A DNA stretch of 64,000 bases from NCBI GenBank assembly GCA_030847615.1, contig JAUMIR010000003.1:57521001-57585000 (forward strand). The letters run 5' to 3'. Below the pieces are notes generated by a model. It saw nothing but the letters and a program-made list of their open reading frames with translations. It was not told the origin of the DNA and ran no database searches. Origin of the DNA: Gambelia wislizenii (lineage: Eukaryota; Chordata; Lepidosauria; Squamata; Crotaphytidae). Both the position numbers and the translations under genes were made by a program. Positions 49,691 through 62,564 of the stretch are shown here, in pieces (positions within the stretch are counted from its first letter, which is position 1; the number at the start of each line of letters is the position of its first letter).

Positions 49691-52646
49691 CCAGATCTTA
49701 ATATGCTGGTCCTCATTTTACCAACTTAGGGAAGGCTGAGTCAACCTTGCAGGGGCTGGGATCAAACTTTTAAACTCAGATCTAACATGTGTTTTTGAGC
49801 TGCAGTTTGGTTGTATTAGCTTATCGCACCACCAGGGCCCCCAGTATGGTGTCATCTGCATATCTTAATTGATTCATTACACTACACTAGCTGTGTAGTA
49901 GGCTAACTAGTCTACACTAGCTGGGAAAACCAATAGGACTCAGGGCAAATGTTACGAACACTCCATGGGGAAGGAAATGCCAGATTATATATGGTTTAAG
50001 GAAATTTATTAAGGAACATCAGCTTTAAAGTCATGAGCAATTCAAAATCTGTTACATGTGAGACAACACTTACATAAATCCTATTGATTCAGTTGGTCTG
50101 CTCTTGTCAGGAGTACCAATCCAGATCACTATTTCTAACATAACTTTTACCTTATGCTTTCTGTTTCATATAAGAACAAATGCATCAGCAGAGGCAAAAT
50201 TGTTCTTTACAAACTTTTATCTGTACACCTTCAGTTTTGCATCGCTACATGTGAACTGGACCAAATCAACAACCAAATCCATAGGAGGTACAGAATCCAT
50301 AGGACGTACAAGTCTTACAGATTCTTCCTTATGGAAAGCAAGTACAGTCCTGAGCTAAAAGGTTAATTATCCCATTTTGCTTGTTTCCTTCTGAAATTAT
50401 CATTGAAGCTTAATTAACAGTTACATTATTTCCAGACAATGAATTTTTCACAATTGTAATGATATTTTTGTTCTTCCTCTGTACATCATGTTTTGGATTG
50501 TATATTTTTTTAAAAAAAAAAAAATACTGTGCTTCTTTATCTTATAGGTTCCAAGCTACCAGTGACTGATCTAGAGGATTATGAAACTGTCCTGGGCATC
50601 AATGAGGCATCAAAATGAGGATAACAATAATTTCTTCTGGAAAAACAGTTCCAAGGGTGCTCAAATGTGCTCCCGAAGAAGGAAACTAGATTAGAAGGCA
50701 TTTGAAAATCATCCAGTTCTGGTCTCTACTCTGACAAAGCTATGTCATTAATCCAAATAACAGTCATATCAACATTAAAAAATGTCAGCTAATCTTTCCA
50801 GTTCAGAAGAGGGTTGTTAATTTTTATGGAAACACAGCCAACAAAGAGAAAAAAAATTACACAAGTAAACTGATTCTTAAAATTGCAGAAAGTGGTGAAA
50901 AGTGACCATGTTACAGGAAATATTATATTTTTGTGTAGATATAACAATATAAAATTATAAAAATGTAAATTTTTACAATAGTGACAATAAGGTTGATGAA
51001 ATCTGTTCACAATATATGTGTTGGGAGGCAGGGAGAAGTCTGGGATGATGATATAAAACCAGCTTCTATGTACAGGTGTGCTGCTGGAATGACTAGCTAA
51101 CATCTTCAGAAATTTCCTTTCAGAATCTCCTATATCTTAAAGGTGGATCAATAGAATCCTTCACATTGCCATATGTGCTGTTCATTTATTGCTAGGGAGC
51201 ATTTGAAACTAGATCATGCCTTCTCTCTCCTCTTTTTAGTTCACTGAACAGGTTTTATTATGTCAAAGATTTACAGTGCTCTATAATGTTATGCATATAA
51301 ATATTTTCACTATCCACTAGCTCAATAAATGAAAAATGCTTTAGCACTACAGAATTGCCTTGCATTCCTTAATGTAATTACCATGATAATATTATAAAAT
51401 CATTTTGTTAAAGGACAGCATTTTTTAAAAGATAGAGAAAAGAAGACAACATTACATTACCTCTCAGCTGTGCCACAAGAAATTGCCAGGGATAATGCAA
51501 TATAGTACATATTTGTTTGATCAGGATTTTTTAGCATAATGAAGTTGATTGAGTTTCTCATTACCAGTACTTGTTTTGGATTTGTTAAGCTGAGCAAAAT
51601 AAAGTATTGCTTACGGTTGTTTAAAAGGATTTAGTGTGAATATGTTTATAATAGTTAGCAAAACATTTGACATATACCATATTAACAGGGTTGCTGCCCA
51701 GTGTTATTGTTCCTTTGAGAAGACTTTAGATTTCAGGTTGGATTCAAATTGGACAGTCATTTTGAAATCAGTCTTATCTGAAACAAGCCAAATAAAGTGG
51801 GGTCTACTATAACTAAATTCACACCATTTCAAAATAAGGACAAGCCCAACCTGGTTTTAAGCCTGGCTCAGAAGAACACCTGGGATGGGTCCTACTAGTT
51901 CCCAAAGAACCTTCACCGGTCAACGTATTGAAGGAAAAAAACTGCCAGATTCTTCTAGTCCATTACCACCCCATCCCTAAGGATGGTTGGCCTTAAGTTC
52001 TTGATGTGTTGCAAAAGTAAACATTCACCAAAGGTGTGTTTCAGGGCACTTACCTGTGTTCCCTAGAACAATATCCTCCACCCAGACCAACATTTTACAC
52101 CATATGTGAAATAACCAAATTGCCAAACAAGCCAAATCAAGCAAGAAGCAGAAATCAGCTATACCAAGGACATTGCAAAATACATTCCAAAGGTCAATCA
52201 GGAATATCTCTCAAAATTCCTGATCACTCCCCCAAAAGGCAACTAGCACCTGCTGTATTAGAAGACTGAGAAGGAGCTGAAACAAAGAGACTTTACTAAA
52301 ATGACACCCAGCCTCAGCTTATAGTTTGACCAAACCTGGAGAGCTGGCAATCCTAATGCATACAGGAGGCTCTGGGCAGAATCCTCTTGCTACATTATAC
52401 TGGCACAATCCCTGGTTAAGTAGTCTTTCAGAGATTGCATAGAGTGTTATCCAGCAAGTTCTTGTGTAATGCTTTTTCTCCAGATACCCAAGAGCAGCAA
52501 CAAGGTGCCCGGGAAGAATCTGGCCCCTCCATCCAAATGGCCAGTGTCTGCAGCTATGCAGCCCCCAGCCCTTTGTCCTATCCTTCTGAACATTTTCAGA
52601 TTCTTCCATTATGGCATCTTGATGAAGTATGCCATTTTCTTACAAA
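49691..52646. other. Intergenic; one SINE-like remnant
   Basis: 49700-49850 (GGTCCTCATTTTACCAAC, AAGGCTGAGTCAACCTTG, CGCACCACCAGGGC) looks like an inverted tRNA-type SINE of unassigned family. The remaining 2.8 kb shows no supported exon; 51870-52420 has no recognised homology. Confidence 0.45.
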
Positions 52647-53107
52647 CTAGCTGGACCTGGTGTACCATACACTGTTTTAAAACACCCCAAAACTCACCCC
52701 ATAGACTTCACGCCCAGTTGCCTGGGTCCTGTTGCAGCAGCAAAAGTGGCTTCCCACCACCGCTGCTGCCAGTTCACTACCTGGGTCCCATTGCAGTGGC
52801 AGCAGTGGCATCCCACCGCTGCCAGTTCACTGCCTGGGTCCCCTCACAGTGGCTAGTAAGTATAGCCAACACTGTAACACATTGTTTGGTGGCTCCCAGT
52901 ATGAAGATATGGCCATGAGTGGCAGGAGTGGATTGTGAGGTGGAGAGGGAATTTGCATGTGGGTGGTGATTAGCATGTAGGTGGTAATTGGCTGAGGGTG
53001 TACCAGGAGCAACCAATCAGCACACTGAAAGAATCAACATGCCTAAACCCATTGTGCATACCCAGGAGGCAACATACTACACACCTAAGGCCATTGTGCA
53101 TGCCCAA
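52647..53107 (-). mobile_element. Non-autonomous Helitron, copy 2
   Basis: Minus-strand 3' end: hairpin GTGTA-TGG-TACAC, then CAGGTCCAGCTAG ending at 52647, followed by T. Interior blocks shared with copy 1 include CTGCCACTCA, CACCCACATGCAAAT, CCTCTCCACCTCACAA and GTGTGCTGATTGGTTGCTC. The 5' end is rearranged and runs into the GT repeat at 53108, so the TC terminus is not visible. Confidence 0.75.

Positions 53108-53133
<26 letters not shown>
53108..53133 (+). repeat. (GT)n microsatellite
   Basis: About thirteen GT units. Confidence 0.95.
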
Positions 53134-53138
<5 letters not shown>

Positions 53139-55207
53139 CAAAAATCAGAGAATGCAACCCACCAAGCCTGCACCCCCTGCCTCAAACACTGAGGCTCCCT
53201 TCCCATAAAACACTAGGGCTATCTCTATCCTTATGCCATTTTCAAAAATGTTCACACACACAAATACTATAAGGATGGTGTTATTTTTTTCTAACTCTGA
53301 AATACTACTCTTGCAAAAAAGCTCTGTGTTCCTGTTCATGTGAAATTGGGCAGGCCTGATCCCCTGAAAAGAGGCACTGCCCCTGTATATTTCATTGAAC
53401 TCTGCCATGATTGTTTTTAAATCTATTTTTGAACCACACACACACACACACACACACATTTACACTGCATACCACAAAAACCCCTGCACCTATTTTCCTG
53501 AGGTTTAGTGGGCACAATCCCCTATGGTCTACTACACTTGAAAATGTCATCCATTTTTAACAAATGGTTGGAACTGATTTTGGAGGTAGTCAGTGGTATT
53601 ATTGGCAGAATTCTGGCTTCAGAATGAAAAAACAGAACTCCGTGATATATTTTTGCTAGTACTTCCTCTTCTGGGGTTTAATGGGGCATAAAAACCTTAA
53701 TAACTTTGGAACTGCTGCTCAGAACTTCATCGAATGAATGAATGATTCCTTCTACAACAAGTCTGAATAATGTACATCCATAGTTTTCAACAAAATTTAA
53801 AGGAAATATATTATATGCCTGGTAAGAAAAGGGGTCAATGTGTTAATTTTCAGCACTTTGTAACTTACTGTATGTTTGTCAGTATTTATCAGATTGGTTT
53901 GAAACTTACCACAGTTGTAGATTGTTTGAGATTTGTCTATATTAGTACATGTAAGGATAGTAATATAACAGGTACTCTTTTATAAGGAATGGAATTACCA
54001 GGTTTATAAGTATGGAACTTTTGTCATTTGGGGGACTTGCCTTAATAGGTGGGGGCAGTGCCATGTCCCTTTAATTTTTTTGCCAGAAATGTTGGCAATT
54101 AAAATTAAAAGTTAGTTTAATTGTAACTATATTCCAGATTTTTAAAAAAAATTCTGTTGAAATTATCTGCTTTGACATCATGTGACTCTTTTCACTGATA
54201 CAGTATGTGAAAGACTCAAGTCATGCCTTCCTAAGGGGAGCTTCCATTAACATCTGCAGTGGTGCAATATAAATAACTGCCAAAATATGAAAATTACCCC
54301 ACAGCCTTGACAATGCTACCAGAAAGGATCAAGGATTATGGAGACAGACTCTCCACATGTTGCCAGTCTCTAACATAGTGTACCATACCAAATATTGTAG
54401 AAGCTAAGTTGACAACTTTTTCATAGTGCTTTTCAACTCTGTGGCCATCGTAATATATGCTCTGGCACCAAAGGAACTTCAAGGATTCTGGATCACATAT
54501 ATGGAGATTAATGACAGAACAGAGTCATTACCACCTTCTGCCTCCATGAAGGATTTTCAATACAGAGGAAAATGGCATTATTCTTATTGCTTCATTCCAA
54601 TAGAAGGTTTACCTTTGTGGGATGGGAGAAGAAGAAGATTCTACAGCCAAACCAAAGCCTTTGGTAGGCTGAGTGAATTCTGAAAACTCTACAAGGTTTC
54701 TATGATCCACTGTGGAATATTGGTAGATCATGGAATGAATTTCCATTGTCTACCAAAATTCCGCAGAGCAGAATTGAATAGTTCTGGATAGCGACTATCA
54801 TTATGTTAGGATTTTATATGGCTTCAGTAGAAAATTAATTTGTCAATCTGGAATATAAATTCAGGAGCACAGTATATATTTTACATTAACCCTACAAATC
54901 CTCACTGACTTAAGGCTTTTGAGAACTGAAATCAGAAACATCTGGAGAGCTAAGGTTTTTGTACCCGTGATTTAAATCATAGTTACTGAGTGTGCTGTAC
55001 ATCATGATGTAAATCAGAAAATCTCTTCATGTCTTTTTCAGTGCTACAATTAATTCACAATTTGTTTTAATACATTGTAAGTGGGTGATGGGGGAGACAC
55101 TAATTTGTATTCATTGGCCATGCTTGGATGATCATAGTATAGCTCAATATGTTGAGACATGACAAAAAACTTGTGTCAATGCACAAAGCTAGAAATCTTC
55201 ACAGACC
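53134..55207. other. Non-coding; nothing recognised
   Basis: AT-rich intergenic sequence apart from the CA repeat. A short CAGAAACATCTGGAGAGC at 54936 resembles the MITE end at 44 kb. Confidence 0.4.
53435..53458 (+). repeat. (CA)n microsatellite
   Basis: About twelve CA units. Confidence 0.95.
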
Positions 55208-55662
55208 TATGTTCGTGTTATGTGCCTTCAAGCCATTTCTACCTTATGGTGACCGTATGCAGTTTTCTTGGCAGAATTTGTTCAAAGGGGATTTGCCTTT
55301 GCTTACTTCTGAGGCTGAGAGAACATGACTTACTCAAGGTCACTGATGAGATTATCACACTACATTGTTATAGTGCTAGTATTCCACTTTAACTGCTATG
55401 GCTGCCTCCTGTGGAATCCTGGGATTTGTAGTTTATGGAGGGGGCATTTAGCATTCTCACCCAGAGGGCTCTTAGGCTTCAATAAACTACAAACTCCAGA
55501 ATTCCACAGGAGACAGCCATAGCAGTTAAAGTGGAATAATAGCACTATAACAGTGTAGCACGATAAAGTCCCGAGTGGCTTTCCACAGATGAGCAGGTAT
55601 TTGAACCCTGGTCACCCAGTGTCCTAGTACAACACTCAAACTACTACACCATGCTGGCTTTC
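55208..55662 (-). mobile_element. tRNA-derived SINE split by a MITE
   Basis: The left piece (55208-55345: TGTGCCTTCAAGCCATTTCT, TTGTTCAAAGGGGATTTGCC, TACTCAAGGTCAC) and right piece (55572-55662: TTTGAACCCTGGTCACCC, ACCATGCTGGCT) are consecutive in the SINE type at 3105. The MITE at 55353-55565 separates them. The order of insertion is clear: SINE first. Confidence 0.8.
55353..55565. mobile_element. hAT-like MITE, copy 2
   Basis: Long inverted arms: TGTTATAGTGCTAGTATTCC, TTAACTGCTATGGCTGCC, TCCTGTGGAATCCTGGGAT, and their inverse on the right. About 213 bp; sister of 891-1092. Confidence 0.8.
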
Positions 55663-55669
55663 TCACATA

Positions 55670-57809
55670 ACTATGGCTCCCTGCTATATCCAAAAGAGAA
55701 AACTACGGCTAGTACTGTAGTTTCTGAAGCCATGATATAAAGCTCAATATCCTTTAGAACCTCTTAACTGTTGTTAACTGAAGACTTTTCTTTCCTTGCT
55801 TGTTTGCTTGCTCTCAGGAAAGGAGAAGTGAAGCAACTGTGTGTTCAGCATTGCAATACAGATAAGAAAATAGTGTTGATACGAACATGTCCATTCTGTC
55901 TTCCAGTAGATTAACCTCACCTATGTTGAGTACAGAGCAGGAAGAAAACTGGACAATCTTTAATGTTGTACAATGTAGATGATATGAGGGCAATTCTCCC
56001 CCCCTCCAAGCAGCTGTAGGGAAACTGCTTTGAAAGTGATGAAATATAGATTATTTACTGGATTTACAAAATGTTTCTATTTACTGCAGAACAGGTATGA
56101 TTTTTCCTTACTGCCTTGAAACATAAGTGCTTGTGTAGTTGCAAGACTCCACTGGAATTTTACAGCTTGTAAATAAACTGTATTAAGTAATAATTATTAT
56201 ACTTTTTGAGTGATTAAATGTTTTGACATTAATTTTGGAACCCTCCAAAGACTTGCTGAGCTGCACCAACTTGCAAATATGCCTACTTCAAATTTATAAG
56301 GAGCCATTAAAGTCTATTTATGAGGATGTATAATACCAATATGTCTCTTCTAAAAGAAACATCAGGAGAAATTTAAAAAATGTCTTAGGAGGAGAAATTA
56401 AGTGAGGGCAGGAGTGTAAAGCTGAAGTGTTCTTTTATAAAATTTGAGATCTTATGTTTAATTGCCCAAAGCAAAAATTATATTCTCAAACTGGGATGTG
56501 TTCTATTGTGAATGTGAACTGGAAGATTAGTAAAATATGAAGTGAAGATTAAGTCGAAAGTAAGAATCCTGTGAGCCTCTTGTCTGACTCTCTGAAAGGT
56601 CATAATACACTGTAAACTCCAACTCAGGGCTCGTCTACATGAACCACAATATACCAGCTCCCTGCCAGTGTATTCTGCCTGTGGATTAGACTCGTTCCTC
56701 CACCTCCATGAAATGGGATGGAGCCCAGACTGCCAAACCAACCTGTCCCTGAAGCCACTGCCACTACCCATGTCCCACCCTCTGGATCCAAGCCCTGAAT
56801 CTAGAATCACCTGAGCCCTAGTCAGGCATTCAAGCAACCAATGAATAATAATAAAAGTATGTTTTGTGGGGGAAATCTACATTATAGCTCAGACTGTAAA
56901 ACCTGTAGCCCTGTAATTTGGCATTTGGGTGTAGCCTGAATTATTATATTGAGCCACTAGGTGGTAGACACCATATTCCTCTGGAGTAAGAGACCACCTC
57001 AGGAGTAGTGTGTCCCCTCAAGAGTAAGAACCCATATGATGACCTTGAGCATAGACACAGTTTGGTAGTTTAGATGCCACTAGAAGGCTGGATACCAAAT
57101 GCTGTGGACTCTCCATTCCTTAGAAAGCTATAACTGCAACTCGTGCAGCTGTTAAAGGCATGGGAACTCTGTCTGGGGATATAATTCTTTGCTAATTTCA
57201 TTCTCAAAGGAAGGAATGAGTAATTTTAGCAATTTTCTTTCCTTTGTGAGAATGTCTTTCAAAATTGCAGAGTTTTTGAAGACTTAGTCTTAGTCTGTAT
57301 ATAATTGACACATTGGGTGTTTTGCACAGAAAACAGAATTTTATTGGTTGAAAATAGTGTTTTCAAATACATGTGGCTTTTAGCATGTGCTGAAAACAGA
57401 ATTTTCTGCATATAAACTTTTTTATTTGCAAAGAAAATGTTTCTGCAAATTATTATTTTCTGAAAACAAAAGGCTATTTTCTGTGCAGAAAATGCTGTTT
57501 TGTGCACACAAAAATGTGATTGTTAATCCAATAGATACCAAGAATGTTCCTTAGTTTAAAATAACATAGGAGCAGGGAGGGTGAGCACAAGCATTGCTCC
57601 CACTTCACTCTGTTCTCATCACATACATTGTCTTGAGACAGAATCTCTGAAGCAGAGAGGCTGTTCTATTCATGGAAGCTCTGTGCACAGTGTAGATGCC
57701 TTGAAAATTAAGAGTCCAGCTTCTATTTGGACATCTCCTAAATCTTTCTGAATCAATACAATTCAGTTCTGGATTGAAGATTTACCTCTCTGTGTCATGC
57801 ATGCACATA
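55670..57809. other. Non-coding; possible TIR-element end
   Basis: No exon. GGGCTCGTCTACATG at 56633 resembles the TIR of the 599-bp element. 57330-57520 carries repeated GAAAACAGAATTTT / GCAGAAAATG motifs, a local low-complexity array. Confidence 0.4.
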
Positions 57810-57941
57810 TTTATTTATTAATTAAAATATTTCTGTTCTTTATATAAAAAGATCTCAGAATGGTGCAGAAGTAAAATGAATGTAAACAAGTTAAAACAAT
57901 TTAAAACAATAAAAATAATTTAAATAGATTAAAACAGGTTT
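57810..57941 (-). mobile_element. L2/L3-like LINE remnant, left part of CR1 target
   Basis: TTTATTTATTAATTAAAATA, AAAGATCTCAGAATGG and TTAAAACAATTTAAAACAAT resemble the tail at 12340. It is interrupted by the CR1 at 57942 and resumes at 63478. Confidence 0.55.
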
Positions 57942-57949
57942 TCCTGAAC

Positions 57950-58737
57950 AGGGCAGAATGAACAGTCTTGGATGGGGACCACAAGAGGAAGTAGCTGGAG
58001 AGGAGCAGGTCACTTCACATACACAGGAGGTAGACAACTGGAGGAATGTCACACAGAGATGTAGAAAAACCAGGTATTGTTCTGGCAGCTCGCAACTACA
58101 GAATTGACTTGAAGCTCTCTCCCATATCAAGGACAACGAGGAAGAGCAGCATGGACAGACTTCAGGGGCAGAGCAGGGGACCCCGAGAGTACCACTGCAA
58201 GGAACAGCCTCTGCTAAGTCTTGGGGGAGGCGTGTGGTGGTGGTGGAGGTTCCTTGCTGAGGGGTACAGAAGCAGTGATTTGTGGGCCTGACAAGATGTC
58301 TTGGGAGGGGTGTTGTCTCCCTGGGGCAAAGATCCATGATGTGACGGAGAGGCTGACAAGACTAGTCAAACCGACTGATCATTACCCTTCCTTTTGGTCC
58401 ACGTGGGAGCCAATGATACTGCAAGACACAGCTTTCCAAAGATCAGAAGATATTAAGAGACTCTGGGGAGGAAGGTGAAAGAAATGGATGCACAGGTTTT
58501 CATCTCATCTCTTCTACCAGTTGAAGGGCATCGTCCAGGAAGGGAGAGGAAAATAGCCGATGTAAACAACTGGCTCCGTAGATTGTGTTGCTGAGAACGA
58601 TTTGGATTCTTGGATCACAGGCTGTGGTTTCATGAGGGGGACTTCTAGCAAGGGATGGGGTGCATCTCACGACAGTTGGCAGAAACGTTTTCGCCAATAG
58701 TCTCAAGAATTTCATCAGGAGGGCTTTAAACTGAGTC
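57950..58737 (+). pseudogene. CR1 ORF1 remnant with SGNH/GDSL esterase domain
   Basis: Visible pieces in shifting frames: GSLLRGTEAVICG (the GDSL nucleophile block, here GGSLLRG, so the Asp is changed but Ser kept), CCLPGAKIHDVTERLTRLVK, VFISSLLPVEGHRPGRERKI, NNWLRRLC and FGFLDH. This order matches the esterase of CR1 ORF1 proteins. Frames are broken by stops at several points, so no protein is expected. It lies directly upstream of the ORF2 frame at 58740. Confidence 0.8.
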
Positions 58738-60831
58738 ATATGGGGGAGGGAGACAGTATTCTGGAAGGCAAAAGGGCTGGAGAAAATAGTCAAACTGTCA
58801 TAGAGGGAGCAAGGCAAACAGTGCAAGGACCCAAAAGTGGGAGGCAAAAATACTTGCACAGGCAGCAAGTAAAGAGAACACGTGGTCTTAGATGTCTCTA
58901 CACTAATGCACAGAGCATGGGAAATAAGCAAGATGAACTTGAACTCCTAGCACAACAAAACAAATATGATATAATAGCATTACTGAAACCTGGTGGGATG
59001 AGTCTCATGATTGGAATGTGGGAACAGAGGGGTATAAACTTTTTAAGAGAAACAGGCCAAACAGGAAAGGAGGAGGAATAGCATTATATGTCAGGGATAT
59101 TTACACCAGTGAAGAGATCCATGACATCAATACTGGAAGCCAGGTGGAGAGCATCTGGATAAAAATTAAAGGGGAGGGGAAACAATAGGGATGTTATTGT
59201 CGGACTCTACTACAGACCCCAAAGCCAGATGGAGGAATTGGATGATGCCTTTCTAGAACAGATGACCACACACGCAGAAAGGAGAGATGTAGTAGTGATG
59301 GGTGACTTCAACTATCCTGATATTTGCTGGAAATCTAACTCAACCAAAACTTCAAGGTCTAGCAAATTCCTTACTTGCCTGGAAGACAATTTCATGGTCC
59401 AAAAGGTAGAAGAGGCAACAAGGGGGTCAGCTATTTTAGATCTGGTCCTAACCAACAGGGATGATTTGGTTAATGGGGTGCAAGTGGTGGGATCCTTAGG
59501 TGAGAGTGATCATGTTCCCCTGGAGTTTGTTATACAATGGAAAGGAGAAGCCAGGCATAGTCAGACATGCATTCTAGACTTTAAGAGAGCTGATTTCAAT
59601 AAACTCAGGTAAATACTGGGGGTGATCCCATGGTCAGGAATACTAAAAGAGAAGGGACTTCAAGACAGATGGGACTTTCTCAAAAGGGAGATACTGAAGG
59701 CACAATTTCAAACAGTACCATTGAGGAAGAAAAATGGGAGGTGTCAAGAAACCAGGATGGATGACTAAAGAACTTTCAATGGAGCTAAGTTTCAAATGGA
59801 ACATGTATAGGAAATAGAAAAAGGGGGGAATCACCAAAGAAGAATTCAAACAGATAGCGAACATGTGTAGGAGTAAAGTTAGAAAAGCTAAAGCGCAGAA
59901 TGAGCTCAGGCTCAACACAGAGGATAAGAACAATAAGAAGGGTTTTTTGGGGGGCATGTCTGCAGCAAAAAGAAGAAGGAAATGGTAGGGCTGCTACATG
60001 GCAAAGATGGCAAAATGCTAACAGGGGACAGAGAAAAGGCAGAATTACTTAACAACTTCTTTGCCTCAGTGTTTTCAGAAAAGGAAAAGGGTGATCAACC
60101 TGAGGATAATGGAACAGAGAACACAATAGGGAAATCCAGCACAGAATAGGTAAAGAGGTAGTACAGGAATACCTTCTTAATCTAAATGAATTTAAGTCTC
60201 CAGGACTGGATGAACTACATCCAAGAGTATTAAAAGAGCTGGCAAATGTAATCTCAGAGCCATTGGCAATAATCTTTGAGAACTCCTGAGAAGTCCGAGC
60301 AGACTGGAGGAGGGCAAATGTTGTCCCCATCTTCAAAAAGGGAAAAAAAGAGGATCCCAACAACTCCCAACAGTTAGTCTGATAGCAATACCAGGGAAGA
60401 TTCTAGAGCAGATCATTAAACAGAGAATCTGTGAACATTTAGAAGGCAATGCCATAATCACAAAAAGTCAGCATGGGTTTCAGAGAAACAAGTCATGCCA
60501 GACTAATCTGATCTCTCTCTCCCCCGCCCCTCTCTCTCTCTTTATTTTTATTTTTTTATATATATATAAAATCACCAGCTTGGTAGATGAAGGGAATGCT
60601 GTGGATATCGCATACCTTGATTTCAGTAAGGCCTTTGACAAGGTTCCCCATGATATTCTTGCAAATAAGCTTGGAAAATGTGAGTTAGGCAAGGGAGCTC
60701 AGCAGTGGCTCGTCTTTGTCTTGGAAAGATGTGACCAGTGAGGTGCCACAGTGTTCTGTCCTGGGCCCAGTGCTATTCAACATCTTTATCAATGACTTGG
60801 ATGAGGGAATAGAGGACATACTTATCAAATT

Positions 60832-62564
60832 AATGCTAACAGGGGACAGAGAAAAGGCAGAATTACTCAACACCTTCTTTGCCTCAGTGTTTTCAGAAAA
60901 GGAAAAGGAGGACCAACCTGAGGATAATGGAACAGAGGACACAATAGGGGAAATCCAGCTCAAAATAAGTAAAGAGGTAGTACAGGAATACCTTCTTAAT
61001 CTAAATGAATGTAAATCTCCAGGACCAGATGAACTACATCCAAGAGTATTAAAAGAGCTGGCAAATATTATCTCAGAGCCATTGGCAATAATCTTTGAGA
61101 ACTCCTGGAGAACAGGAGAAGTCCCAGCAGACTGGAGGAGGGCAAACGTTGTTCCCATCTTCAAAAAGGGAAAAAAAGAGGATCCCAACAATTATCGTCC
61201 AGTTAGTCTGACATCAATACCAGGGAAGATTCTAGAGCAGATCATTAAACAAAGAGTCTGTGAACATTTAGAAGGCAATGCCATAATCACAAAAAGTCAA
61301 CATGGGTTTCAGAGAAACAAGTCATGCCAGACTAATCTGATCTCTTTTTTTGATAAAGTTACCAGCTTGGTAGATGAAGGGAATGCTGTGGACATCGCAT
61401 ACCTTGATTTCAGTAAGGCCTTTGACAAGGTTCCCCATGACATTCTTGCAAACAAGCTTGTAAAATGTGGACTAGACAAGTTAACTGTTCAATGGATTTG
61501 TAATTGGTTGACCGGCCGAACCCAAAGGGTGCTCAGCAGTGGCTCCTCTTCGTCTTGGAAAGATGTGACCAGTGGGGTGCCACAGGGTTCTGTCCTGGGC
61601 CCAGTGCTATTCAACATCTTTATCAATGACTTGGATGAGGGAATTAGGGGCATACTTATCAAATTTGCAGATGACACCAAATTGGGAGGAGTAGCTAATA
61701 CCCTGGAGGACAGGATCAAAATTCAGAATGACCTGGATAGACTGGAGAGCTGGGCCAAAGCGAACAAAATGAAATTCAATACGGAGAAATGTAAAGTACT
61801 GCACTTAGGGCGGAAAAATGAAATGCATAAATATAGGATGGGAGAGACCTGGCTGAATGAGACTACGTGCGAAAGGGATCTAGGAGCCCTAGTAGACCAC
61901 AAGTTGAACATGAGCCAACAGTGTGATGCGGCAGCTAAAAAGGCCAATGCGATTTTGGGCTGTATCAATAGAAGTATAGCGTCTAGATCAAGGGAAGTAA
62001 TAGTGCCACTCTATTCTGCCTTGGTCAGACCTCACTTAGAATACTGTGTCCAGTTCTGGGCACCACAATTCAGAAAGGATATTGACAAATTGGAGCGTGT
62101 CCAGAGAAGGGCAACTAAAATGGTGAAAGGTCTGGAAACCATGCCTTATGAGGAGAGACTTAGGGAGCTGGGTATGTTTAGCCTGGAAAAAAGACGGTTA
62201 AGAGGTGATATGATAGCCCTGTTTAAGTATTTGAAGGGATGTCACACTGAGGATGGAGCAGGCTTGTTTTCTGCTGCTCCAGAGACTGGAACACGGAGCA
62301 ATGGATGCAAGCTCCAGGAACAGAGATTCCACCTCAACATGAGGAGGAACTTTTTGACAGTAAGAGCTGTTCGGCAGTGGAACACACTCCCTCGGACTGT
62401 GGTGGGGTCTCCTTCCTTGGAGGTCTTTAAACAGAGGCTGGATTGCCATCTGTCGGGGATGCTTTGATTGTGATTTCCTGCGTGGCAGGGGGGTTGGACT
62501 GGATGGCCCTCGTGGTCTCTTCCAACTCTGCAATTCTATGATTCTATGATTCTATGATTCTATG
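60832..62564 (+). mobile_element. CR1 LINE inserted in the RT of the outer CR1
   Basis: Target duplication AAATT at 60827-60831 and 62565-62569. The 1733-bp insert starts [13 protein letters not shown], carries full RT motifs ([41 protein letters not shown]) and ends LDCHLSGML plus about four ATTCTATG units. Its frame is uninterrupted to the stop at 62467, unlike its host, so it is the younger element. A 583-codon frame starting at 60716 is a chimera of host and insert. Confidence 0.92.

Noticed and set aside
52319..52609. Possible degraded viral or gene fragment at 51.9-52.6 kb
   Set aside because: Some frames looked protein-like, but no motif could be named and stops are frequent.
54426..54683. 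85-codon frame with a Trp/Tyr-rich sequence
   Set aside because: No recognisable domain, splice context or homology; kept as non-coding.
60716..62467. 583-codon frame as a host gene
   Set aside because: It begins in the outer CR1 and continues through the nested CR1; all motifs are CR1 RT and C-terminal sequence.
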